Under the pieces are notes generated by a model. It searched no databases and was not told the DNA's origin. It saw only the letters and a list, made by a program, of their open reading frames with translations. From NCBI RefSeq assembly GCF_003852405.1, contig NZ_QAJM01000009.1:361219-425218 (forward strand): a stretch of 64,000 nt of DNA, in the 5' to 3' direction. The translations under genes were made by a program, and so were the position numbers. This document shows, one piece after another, positions 40,925 through 48,374 of the stretch. Position 1 is the first letter of the stretch; every line of letters begins with the position of its first letter. The stretch comes from Pseudomonas sp. KBW05 (lineage in GTDB: Bacteria > Pseudomonadota > Gammaproteobacteria > Pseudomonadales > Pseudomonadaceae).

Positions 40925-40930
40925 TCAAAA

Positions 40931-41036
40931 TGTGGGAGCGGGCTTGTGTGGGAGCGGGCTTGCTCGCGAATGCGGTGGATCAGTTAGAACATCTTTTACT
41001 GACACACCGCTTTCGCGAGCAAGCCCGCTCCCACAT
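40931..41036. repeat. REPIN with tandem left REP end
   Basis: The left side carries TGTGGGAGCGGGCTTG twice in tandem before the core GCTCGCGAATGCGG; the right side is a single inverted copy. It immediately follows metR. Confidence 0.88.
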
Positions 41037-41061
41037 TGGATAGGGTTTCCACAGTTGGATT

Positions 41062-41568
41062 TCAGTCGGTCTTCAGTTCGCGCCACATGTGGATCTTGTC
41101 GAAGTATTCGACGCCCACCCGTACCGCCAGCGGTTCCAGGCCGTATTGGATGAAACCGCAGCGCTGGTACAGCGCAAAGGCGGCGGCGTTGCCGGCGGTG
41201 ACAGTCAGTTGAATGACCTTGAGGCGCGGCTGTTTGCGCGCCTCGTCCAAAGCTGCCTCAACCAACTGACGGCCCAGGCCTTGTTGCTGATGAGCGGCAT
41301 TCACATACATGCCAAACAACGTCACCTTGTGCTGGGCCTTCTCCCGAGGCTCGTACGCCAGGCCGACAATGCCCGCCAGTTCATCCCCGTCAAAAGCACC
41401 GAGCAAGCAATCCAACGGGCTGTCCAGGCGCTTCTCCCACCAGCTCAACGGCATCCGCGCCCGCTCGGCCACGCTGGAGGTGAACGCCTGGGGATAAACG
41501 CCATACGCCTCCAGCATCAACGCTCGATAAGCCTCGGCATCCTGAGGCCCGAGCGTGCGGATGATCAT
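41062..41568 (-). CDS. GNAT N-acetyltransferase
   Basis: A 168 aa acetyltransferase. Acetyl-CoA motif A is MYVNAAHQQQGLGRQLVEAAL and motif B ends in NAAAFALYQRCGF, both typical of GNATs. Substrate unknown. ATG overlaps the LysE-type gene stop by 4 nt (ATGA), so it is in that small operon. Confidence 0.93.
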   Translation of the reverse strand: MIIRTLGPQDAEAYRALMLEAYGVYPQAFTSSVAERARMPLSWWEKRLDSPLDCLLGAFDGDELAGIVGLAYEPREKAQHKVTLFGMYVNAAHQQQGLGRQLVEAALDEARKQPRLKVIQLTVTAGNAAAFALYQRCGFIQYGLEPLAVRVGVEYFDKIHMWRELKTD

Positions 41569-42203
41569 GCGCTGCGGCGCTGCTCAAGCATCAGCCGCAC
41601 CGCCAGCGCCGCCAAGACAAAGCCCATGAAATAACGCTGCACCGCCAACCAGGTCGGGTTGTTGATAAACCAGCTGGCGATACTCGCGGCGAACATCGCG
41701 ATCAGCGCGTTGACCATAAAGCTCACGCTGATCTGGGTGAAGCCCAGCAGCACGCTCTGGGTGAACACCGAACCGTGCTCCGGGGTGATGAATTGCGGGA
41801 ATACCGAGAGGTAGAACACCGCGATCTTCGGGTTCAGCGCGCTGGTGAGAAAGCCCATGGTCACCAGCTTGCGCGTGGAGTCAGGCGGCAGTTGCTGGGC
41901 TTCGAAAGGCGAGCGTGCGCCGGGCTTCACCGCCTGCCAGGCCAACCACAGCAGGTACAGCGCACCGGCCCATTTCAGTACCTCGTAGGCCATCGGCACG
42001 GCGAGAAAAACCGCCGTCAACCCCGCCGCAGCGGCGAACAGGTGCACAAAGAACCCCGCCACCACGCCCAACAACGACACCAACCCCGCCTTGCGCCCCT
42101 GGCAGATCGAACGGGAGATCAGGTAGATCATGTTCGGGCCGGGGGTCAACACCATCAGCAGGCACGCGGCGGCGAAAATCAGCAACTCGTTGAGTGGGAT
42201 CAC
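41565..42203 (-). CDS. LysE-family amino acid exporter
   Basis: A 212 aa inner-membrane exporter with about six hydrophobic segments (LLIFAAACLLMVLTPGPNMIYLISRS at the start with the PGPN motif, and SALNPKIAVFYLSVFPQF in the middle). Likely RhtB/LysE type exporting an amino acid or derivative. GTG start at 42203. A following GNAT suggests modification or export of the same small molecule, but this is inference. Confidence 0.93.
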   Translation of the reverse strand: MIPLNELLIFAAACLLMVLTPGPNMIYLISRSICQGRKAGLVSLLGVVAGFFVHLFAAAAGLTAVFLAVPMAYEVLKWAGALYLLWLAWQAVKPGARSPFEAQQLPPDSTRKLVTMGFLTSALNPKIAVFYLSVFPQFITPEHGSVFTQSVLLGFTQISVSFMVNALIAMFAASIASWFINNPTWLAVQRYFMGFVLAALAVRLMLEQRRSA

Positions 42204-42227
42204 GGTTCAGTCCTTTGCGCCTGCACG

Positions 42228-42641
42228 TCAGGCGGTGGTGGTCAGCAATGCGCGATAAAACGGCAGGATCAGGTCACGTGTCAAGGGCGCCAACACCAGG
42301 CCGCCATCGCCGGCCGGGTCGATCCAGCGCACTTCTTCGATTTCAGCAGCGGGGTGAACCGGCACGTCGATATGCACCTGGAACAGTTGCGCGTCCACGG
42401 TGAAACCCGGCTCGTTGGCGGCGGGTGCCGAGAAGTGGCCGAGGTAGACGGCGGCGCTCGGGTCGATGTGCAGGTTGAGTTCTTCGTGCAGCTCGCGCGC
42501 CAGGGCTTCGGCCGGTTGTTCGCCGGCATCGATCTTGCCGCCCGGTTGCATGAACGCCTGGGTACCGCGCTTGCGCACCAGCAGGGTTTGGCCGTCGCTG
42601 CCGATCAGGAGGGCGGCGGCGATGCGGATGGTGGTTGGCAT
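42228..42641 (-). CDS. NUDIX hydrolase
   Basis: A 137 aa Nudix protein with box GGKIDAGEQPAEALARELHEELNL (the Gly after EE is replaced by Leu-Asn, a small deviation). It cleaves nucleoside diphosphate-linked compounds; substrate unknown. ATG 42641 has GGGAGGG just upstream on its strand. Likely transcribed with the LysE and GNAT genes 24 bases downstream. Confidence 0.92.
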   Translation of the reverse strand: MPTTIRIAAALLIGSDGQTLLVRKRGTQAFMQPGGKIDAGEQPAEALARELHEELNLHIDPSAAVYLGHFSAPAANEPGFTVDAQLFQVHIDVPVHPAAEIEEVRWIDPAGDGGLVLAPLTRDLILPFYRALLTTTA

Positions 42642-42709
42642 GGGAGGGCTTCCTTGGCTGCGAAAAAGGGCGCAAGGATCACATGATCGTTGGGAACGCC
42701 GCAATCCAA

Positions 42710-42813
42710 TGTGGGAGCTGGCTTGTGTGGGAGCTGGCTTGCCTGCGATACAGGCACCTCGGTTCATCAGATAGACCCAGGTGATCCTATCGCAGGCAAG
42801 CCAGCTCCCACAT
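42710..42813. repeat. REPIN of AGCTGGC subtype with tandem end
   Basis: Left REP end TGTGGGAGCTGGCTTG is duplicated in tandem, followed by core CCTGCGATA; right side is a single inverted copy CTATCGCAGGCAAGCCAGC. Both arms are of the same subtype. It ends 14 bases from the stop codon of the YN-GYP gene. Confidence 0.88.
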
Positions 42814-42826
42814 TTTTGACTGCGTT

Positions 42827-44167
42827 TCAACTGGGAGTAACGGTTTGGTCTTTGATGAACACGCTGTAGCGCGCGCCCTCCATGGTTTCAAAGGCAATCA
42901 ACTTATCCACCAACGGCAAGTTCAACACCTTGCCCGCATTGAGCAGCAACATGCCGTTATCTGCATTCAAACTGCGCGCCAGCACCATGCCCTCCGCAAG
43001 CTCCCGGGTGCCGAGCACTTTGACATTGGGGTCCCCCAAGGTCACGTCGTTGAGGTAAGTGGCACACACCTGCACAAAATCCTCGACCATCACCGGGTCG
43101 TACAGGCGCCCGGCGTATTTGCGGATGTACAGCAACGCCTCATCGCTGTTCATCTGCCGCTCCAGGATCAGGCCCTTTTGCAGCTCGATAAAATCCACCG
43201 CCAGTTTCAGCAGGCGTGAGCCAGCGGGAATCGCCTCGCCCTTGAGGTGATCCGGGAAACCGCTGCCGTCCCAGCGCTCCTGGTGATGGCGGATCAGCCG
43301 CGCGGCATCTTTCATCGGGTCCAGGGTCATCAGCAGCGATTCGCTCTGGGTGGCATAGGCGCGATACCGCTCGCGGTCACTGCTGTGCAGCAGGTCCGAG
43401 GGCGAGGCCATCATGCTGTCGCTCCAGCTCAACTTGCCGATGTTGTAGAGCGCGGCGGCCATGGTCAGGTCGCGGTTGCTGGCGTCATCCACACCGTGGG
43501 CCACGCACCAGGTACGCACCAGTTCAATGATCTGCCGATTGGTCTGCTTGGCGCGTGGCAGGCGCAGGTTGGCCAGCAGCGAGAACACTTCGGTGCCGGT
43601 CGCGTAGCTGTGTTTGAGTTCTTCGTAGGCCAGGTCGAGCATGTCGGCAGTTTGCTGCAACTCGCTGGTGCGCGCGGCCACGTGTTTTTCCAGCGACGCG
43701 TTGAGCTGCTTGAGCTCCTCGTTCTGTTGCAGGGTCAACCGCTCCAGGCGCAGGCGTTCGCGCTCGGAATGCTGGTGGGCCAGGGATTGGCGCAGGGCCA
43801 GCAGCAACTCTTCGTCGTTCCAGGGCTTGCTGAGGTAGCGGTAGATCTCGCCTTCGTTGATGGCTTTGACGATCAGGGTCAGGTCGGTTTCGCCCGTCAG
43901 CAGGATGCGCACGGTGTGCGGGTAGTGCTGGTGGATATGCGCCAGCAGCGAAGCTCCGTCCATGTCCGGCAAACGCGCGGCGCTCATCACCAGGTCGATC
44001 GGTTGGTCGGCGAGAATCGCCAAGGCATCGGCAGCGCAGGTGGCGCTGTACAGGTCGAACGGCTCCAGCCGCAGCAGTTGGGTGAGGCTGTGGAGGACGT
44101 CCGGGTGGGCATCGATCAACAGCACCACGGCACGGTCGGCATCGGTAAAGGTAACTGACTCTCCCAT
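42827..44167 (-). CDS. Degenerate receiver plus YN-GYP regulator
   Basis: A 446 aa protein. Residues 13-130 resemble a response-regulator receiver, but the phospho-acceptor Asp is Ala63 (LVMSAARLPDMDG) and the acidic pair is D19-A20. A coiled-coil linker of about 60 residues follows. The C-terminal domain is HD-GYP-like: the catalytic HD is YN (AAALYNIGKL), while HHQERWDGSGFP keeps a near-normal GYP loop. P. aeruginosa PA2572, a known YN-GYP protein without c-di-GMP phosphodiesterase activity, has the same layout. It is probably a binding or scaffold protein rather than an enzyme. GAGGTG precedes the ATG. Confidence 0.92.
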   Translation of the reverse strand: MGESVTFTDADRAVVLLIDAHPDVLHSLTQLLRLEPFDLYSATCAADALAILADQPIDLVMSAARLPDMDGASLLAHIHQHYPHTVRILLTGETDLTLIVKAINEGEIYRYLSKPWNDEELLLALRQSLAHQHSERERLRLERLTLQQNEELKQLNASLEKHVAARTSELQQTADMLDLAYEELKHSYATGTEVFSLLANLRLPRAKQTNRQIIELVRTWCVAHGVDDASNRDLTMAAALYNIGKLSWSDSMMASPSDLLHSSDRERYRAYATQSESLLMTLDPMKDAARLIRHHQERWDGSGFPDHLKGEAIPAGSRLLKLAVDFIELQKGLILERQMNSDEALLYIRKYAGRLYDPVMVEDFVQVCATYLNDVTLGDPNVKVLGTRELAEGMVLARSLNADNGMLLLNAGKVLNLPLVDKLIAFETMEGARYSVFIKDQTVTPS

Positions 44168-44282
44168 GGGACACCTCGGATCGTCGGTGTGCGTTCCTTA
44201 GGGTATGGGCCTGCCTTCCTGGCGATTACTGAGTAGTTTAGTAGGTTTTGCTGAAAATGATGGCCTTACGATATCAATGCAC

Positions 44283-44314
44283 AAAAAAGCCGCTCCAGAA
44301 ACCAGAACGGCTTT
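44283..44314 (-). terminator. rpmE2 terminator
   Basis: On the minus strand AAAGCCGTTCTGG pairs with the CCAGAGCGGCTTT side (imperfect mid-stem) and is followed by U6. It lies just downstream of rpmE2. Confidence 0.75.
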
Positions 44315-44334
44315 CGAAGTGAAACCTGTGTGCC

Positions 44335-44607
44335 TCACGCGTCGGCTTTTTTCGGACTCGAGCCAAACGACGCAAAACGTTTGTTGAACCCGGCAATCCG
44401 GCCTTCGACCTGGGTCTTGCGCTGTTGGCCGGTGTAGATCGGGTGCGAGGCGCTGGACACGTCCAGCGGGATGTACGGGTAGGTGTTGCCATCACTGTGT
44501 TGATGGGTGCGGTCACTGTCGGCGGTGGAGCCGATCAGGAAGAACACATCGGCGGCGGTGTCGTGAAACAGCACGGTGCGGTAGTCGGGATGGATTCCAG
44601 CTTTCAT
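44335..44607 (-). CDS. rpmE2: Ribosomal protein L31 type B (zinc-free)
   Basis: A 90 aa L31 paralogue ([40 protein letters not shown]). It lacks the zinc-binding cysteines of standard L31, so it can replace that protein when zinc is scarce. Such genes are normally repressed by Zur, and a Zur-type site lies 22 bp upstream. GGAGG precedes the ATG. Confidence 0.96.
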   Translation of the reverse strand: MKAGIHPDYRTVLFHDTAADVFFLIGSTADSDRTHQHSDGNTYPYIPLDVSSASHPIYTGQQRKTQVEGRIAGFNKRFASFGSSPKKADA

Positions 44608-44628
44608 AGGGCCTCCGGGGCATAGTTA

Positions 44629-44645
44629 ATGTTATACAGTAACGC
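44629..44645. promoter_or_regulatory. Putative Zur box of rpmE2
   Basis: ATGTTATACAGTAACGC matches 15 of 17 positions of the Pseudomonas Zur pattern RTGTWATANNATAACAY. Position just upstream of the rpmE2 start suits repression in zinc-replete cells. Confidence 0.65.
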
Positions 44646-44788
44646 AAATAATGCACCCAAACGAGAACCGATTGCAATAAGAATAGACCCGCCGATTCTA
44701 TGCAGAACAATCCCTTAGGTTGTCTGTGGTTTCCTTACTGGCGCAGAATGGCGGATCGACCTCAAGAGTCCGAACCCAAGGAAACCGT

Positions 44789-46408
44789 ATGAGCCTGTCT
44801 TTGCTAAGCCGTTACGCCTTCTTTGCCGTGTGCGTCATTTTCACCCTCGCCAGCCTTCCGTTTATCCAGCATGAATGGCTGTGGCCGATCACCGTGGTCA
44901 CCGGCATTCTCAGCCTGATCGGCATTTTCGACCTGCTGCAAAGCCCCCACGCGGTGCGCCGCAACTACCCGATCCTGGGCAATATCCGTTATCTGGTGGA
45001 AGCCATCCGCCCGGAAATCCGCCAGTACCTGCTGGAGTCCGACAGCGACGCCCTGCCCTTCTCCCGCGCCCAGCGTTCGCTGGTGTATTCGCGCGCCAAG
45101 AACGAATCCGCCGACAAGCCGTTCGGCACCCTGATCGACGTGTATCAGTCGGGCTTCGAATTTATCGGCCACTCCATGCGCCCGGCGCCGCTGAGTGACC
45201 CCAGCGCATTTCGCGTGATGGTTGGCGGCCCGCAATGCACGCAGCCGTACTCGGCGTCGGTGTTCAATATCTCGGCGATGAGTTTTGGTTCGTTGAGCGC
45301 CAACGCAATCCGCGCGCTGAATCAAGGCGCCAAGCTCGGCAACTTCGCCCACGACACCGGCGAAGGCAGCATCAGCCCTTATCACCGTGAACACGGCGGC
45401 GACCTGACCTGGGAGCTGGGCAGCGGCTACTTCGGCTGCCGTAGCAGCGACGGCCGCTTCGACCCGGAACGCTTCGCCGCGCAAGCGCAGAACCCGCAAG
45501 TGCGCATGATCGAAATCAAGATGAGCCAGGGTGCCAAGCCCGGCCATGGCGGGATCCTGCCCAAGCACAAGGTCACCCAGGAAATCGCCGAGACACGCGG
45601 CATCCTGATGGGCGAAGACTGCATCTCGCCGTCGCGCCACAGCGCGTTCTCCACACCGATCGAGCTGATGCAGTTCATCGCCCAGTTGCGCGAGCTGTCC
45701 GGCGGCAAACCGGTGGGGTTCAAGTTCTGCCTGGGCCACCCGTGGGAATTCATGGGCATCGCCAAGGCCATGCTCGAAACCGGCATCCTCCCGGACTTTA
45801 TCGTGGTCGACGGCAAGGAAGGCGGCACCGGCGCCGCACCGGTGGAGTTCACCGACCATATCGGTGTGCCGCTGCGTGAAGGCCTGCTGTTTGTGCACAA
45901 CACCCTGGTGGGCCTGAACCTGCGCGACAAGATCAAGCTCGGTGCCAGCGGCAAGATTGTCAGCGCATTCGATATCGCCAGCGTCTTGGCCATCGGCGCC
46001 GACTGGGCCAACTCGGCGCGCGGCTTTATGTTCGCCATCGGCTGCATTCAGTCGCAGTCATGCCACACCAACAAATGCCCGACCGGTGTCGCCACCCAGG
46101 ACCCACTGCGCCAGCGCGCCCTGGTGGTGCCGGACAAGGCCCAGCGCGTGTTCAACTTCCACCGCAATACACTCAAGGCCCTCGCCGAAATGCTCGCCGC
46201 CGCTGGCCTGGATCATCCGTCACAACTGTCAGCCAAGCACTTGGTACGCCGGATGTCGGCGACCGAGATCAAGTTGTTCTCGCAGTTGCATGTGTTCCTC
46301 AAGCCCGGCGAATTGCTGACCGGTGAAGTGAACGGCGAATTTTATTCGCGCATGTGGCAGATGGCGCGGGCCGACAGTTTTGAACCCCACGACGTTGTTG
46401 CCGCTTAA
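44789..46408 (+). CDS. FMN-binding glutamate synthase-like membrane protein
   Basis: About 539 aa. Two hydrophobic segments at residues 5-50 are followed by the FMN-binding domain of glutamate synthase large subunit: MSFGSLSANAIRALNQGAK, DTGEGSISPYH, KPGHGGILP, VVDGKEGGTGAAP and the 3Fe-4S motif GCIQSQSCHTNKCPTGVATQ. The glutaminase domain of GltB is absent, so it cannot be a normal GOGAT alone. Members are common and of unknown activity, probably FMN-dependent redox enzymes at the membrane. ATG 44789 follows AAGGAAA. Confidence 0.9.
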   Translation: MSLSLLSRYAFFAVCVIFTLASLPFIQHEWLWPITVVTGILSLIGIFDLLQSPHAVRRNYPILGNIRYLVEAIRPEIRQYLLESDSDALPFSRAQRSLVYSRAKNESADKPFGTLIDVYQSGFEFIGHSMRPAPLSDPSAFRVMVGGPQCTQPYSASVFNISAMSFGSLSANAIRALNQGAKLGNFAHDTGEGSISPYHREHGGDLTWELGSGYFGCRSSDGRFDPERFAAQAQNPQVRMIEIKMSQGAKPGHGGILPKHKVTQEIAETRGILMGEDCISPSRHSAFSTPIELMQFIAQLRELSGGKPVGFKFCLGHPWEFMGIAKAMLETGILPDFIVVDGKEGGTGAAPVEFTDHIGVPLREGLLFVHNTLVGLNLRDKIKLGASGKIVSAFDIASVLAIGADWANSARGFMFAIGCIQSQSCHTNKCPTGVATQDPLRQRALVVPDKAQRVFNFHRNTLKALAEMLAAAGLDHPSQLSAKHLVRRMSATEIKLFSQLHVFLKPGELLTGEVNGEFYSRMWQMARADSFEPHDVVAA

Positions 46409-46419
46409 GGAGCCGCACC

Positions 46420-46704
46420 GTGTTGAAAGTTATCGCCGAAGATTTCATCAAGCCCGAACACGTGGAAACCGTGCGCGGGTGGTACGCCGAGTTGGTGGAA
46501 AAAACCCGCCAGGAACCGCTGTGCATCGCCTACGATCTGTTCATCGATCAAAAAGACCCCGGGCACTTTATCTTCATCGAGTTATGGCCCGACCAGGCAG
46601 CCCTCGACACCCATTGCCAAACCGAACACTTCACCCGCCTGGTGCCGCAGATCAACGCGTATCAAGCCAAGCCGTGCCGAGTGCTGCTGATGAATGCGTT
46701 CTGA
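46420..46704 (+). CDS. ABM-type putative quinol monooxygenase
   Basis: A 94 aa antibiotic-biosynthesis-monooxygenase fold protein (MLKVIAEDFIKPEHVE, EPLCIAYDLFIDQKDPGHFIFIELWPDQAALDTHCQTEHF). Likely a dimeric quinol-oxidising or haem-degrading-like protein; activity unproven. GTG start, AAGGAG overlapping the preceding stop, so it is probably co-translated with the FMN protein. Confidence 0.88.
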   Translation: MLKVIAEDFIKPEHVETVRGWYAELVEKTRQEPLCIAYDLFIDQKDPGHFIFIELWPDQAALDTHCQTEHFTRLVPQINAYQAKPCRVLLMNAF

Positions 46705-46767
46705 GCCAACCACCTAATCCCTGCTGAACCGGACCACCGACGGCATCGTTGAAACAAGGAGATTCAC

Positions 46768-47064
46768 ATGCCGTTGCTGGACTTCGCTGCCATTGCCGAA
46801 CAGTTGCCCGGCACCTGGAAATCCACGCGCCTGGGCCAGGTCGGCCCGGCGCACATCAAGGTGTTGCGCATGGATGCGCAGGCCTATGAGGAAGAGACCC
46901 ACGACTACAACGAGGGGCTGCTGGTAATTAGCGGCCATCTGCTGTTGAGCATCGCCGATCAGGCCATCCGCGTGGAGGCCGGCCAGATGTACCTCGTCGA
47001 AGCCGGCATTGCCCATGGGGTCCTCGCCGGCAGCCAAGGTACCCTGGTGATCATTGATGTCTAG
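46768..47064 (+). CDS. Cupin-domain protein
   Basis: A 98 aa small beta-barrel protein with cupin-like strands (HDYNEGLLVISGHLLLSIAD, VEAGQMYLVEAGIAHGVLAGS). One His of the usual metal site is visible in IAHGV. Function unknown. AAGGAG 8 nt before ATG; likely in the same transcript as the two upstream genes. Confidence 0.82.
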   Translation: MPLLDFAAIAEQLPGTWKSTRLGQVGPAHIKVLRMDAQAYEEETHDYNEGLLVISGHLLLSIADQAIRVEAGQMYLVEAGIAHGVLAGSQGTLVIIDV

Positions 47065-47189
47065 AGACATTCAGTAATACCCAACCTTTGCATTTGCTTA
47101 CAAATACCGCCAACCTGCGCCCGCCCGACGTGAGGCGCACTCGCGCCTGCCCGTCATTACTCACATTTTTTGTACAAGAGCCCGCTGCC

Positions 47190-48305
47190 ATGCTGAACGG
47201 ACGCGACCCACGCATCGACTTTTTTCGGGGCTTGGCGTTGATCTTCATTTTCTGGGATCACGTCCCCCACAACCCTCTCGGCCAGATCACCCTGCGTAAC
47301 CTCGGTTTCAGCGACGCGGCGGAAGTCTTTGTGTTCCTCGCCGGCTTCGCCTCGGTGATGGCCTACGGCAAGGTCCTGCAACGCGAAGGCTACTGGATGG
47401 CCTGCCTGAAAATCCTGCGGCGCACCTGGGTGCTCTACGTGGTGCACATCTTTTTGCTGGCGATGCTGATGGGCATCGTGTTTTTCGCCAACAGCCATGT
47501 GGAAACCCGCGACCTCGTACAAGAGATGGGCATGACCCATTTCATCACCCACCCGCAGCAGGCGTTGCTGGATGAGTTGCTGCTGCGCTTCAAGCCCAAC
47601 CTGATGGACCCACTGCCGCTGTACATCGTATTGCTGGCTAGCCTGGCGCTGGTGTTGCCGCTGATGTTGCGCTGGCCGCTGGTCGTGGTGGCGGTGTCGC
47701 TGACGGTGTACCTGCTGGCGCCCTGGATGGGTTGGAACCTGCGGGCCATCGAGGATGGCGTGTGGTATTTCAACCCTGTGACCTGGCAGTTGCTGTTTGT
47801 ACTGGGCGGTGCGGCGGCTATTCGCAGCGAGCAGCCCAAGCCTGCCCAGAGCCCGCCCCTGCAGCGCCAGCCGCTGTTTGTCGCGGCGGCTGTCTACGTG
47901 GTGGTCACCGGCGTGATCACTGTAGCGTGGCGCTGGCCCGAGATCCACGACGCGCTGATGCCGGCGTGGCTCAGCGACTTGATCTATCCCATCAGCAAGA
48001 CCGACCTGTCGCCCGTGCGCCTGTTGCACTTCCTTGCCCTGGCCTACGTCACCGCCAAGCTGTTGCCCACCGCAGCCTGGACGCAAAACCCGGTGGCCGC
48101 CGAAGTCTGTCGCATGGGGCGCTTCTCCCTTGAAGTGTTCTGCCTGGGCGTGCTGCTCGCGCCATTGGCCGACATGCTCAACGCCATGGCTGGCGATGCG
48201 CTGGCGATGCAGTTGTTGACCGCATTGGTCGGTGTACTGCTGATGGCTGCACTGGGCGCCTGGCTGGACTTGAATAAGCGCTTGAGCCAACGTCGCGCTA
48301 TATAG
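47190..48305 (+). CDS. OpgC-like membrane acyltransferase
   Basis: A 371 aa polytopic membrane protein with about ten hydrophobic segments. Its start RDPRIDFFRGLALIFIFWDHVPHNP matches OpgC, which succinylates osmoregulated periplasmic glucans. Family similarity is good, but opgG/opgH are not nearby, so the exact substrate is uncertain. ATG 47190 chosen because LNGRDPRID is the conserved start. Confidence 0.85.
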   Translation: MLNGRDPRIDFFRGLALIFIFWDHVPHNPLGQITLRNLGFSDAAEVFVFLAGFASVMAYGKVLQREGYWMACLKILRRTWVLYVVHIFLLAMLMGIVFFANSHVETRDLVQEMGMTHFITHPQQALLDELLLRFKPNLMDPLPLYIVLLASLALVLPLMLRWPLVVVAVSLTVYLLAPWMGWNLRAIEDGVWYFNPVTWQLLFVLGGAAAIRSEQPKPAQSPPLQRQPLFVAAAVYVVVTGVITVAWRWPEIHDALMPAWLSDLIYPISKTDLSPVRLLHFLALAYVTAKLLPTAAWTQNPVAAEVCRMGRFSLEVFCLGVLLAPLADMLNAMAGDALAMQLLTALVGVLLMAALGAWLDLNKRLSQRRAI

Positions 48306-48374
48306 GTAGCGCCCGCCTGGGTTGGGCGAGTGTTCCCATTTCCTTCCACATCTCACTGTGAAAGGAAACGGCCC

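Noticed and set aside
44789-46408. Glutamate synthase large subunit gltB
   Set aside because: Much shorter, no glutaminase domain, N-terminal membrane helices and no gltD neighbour.
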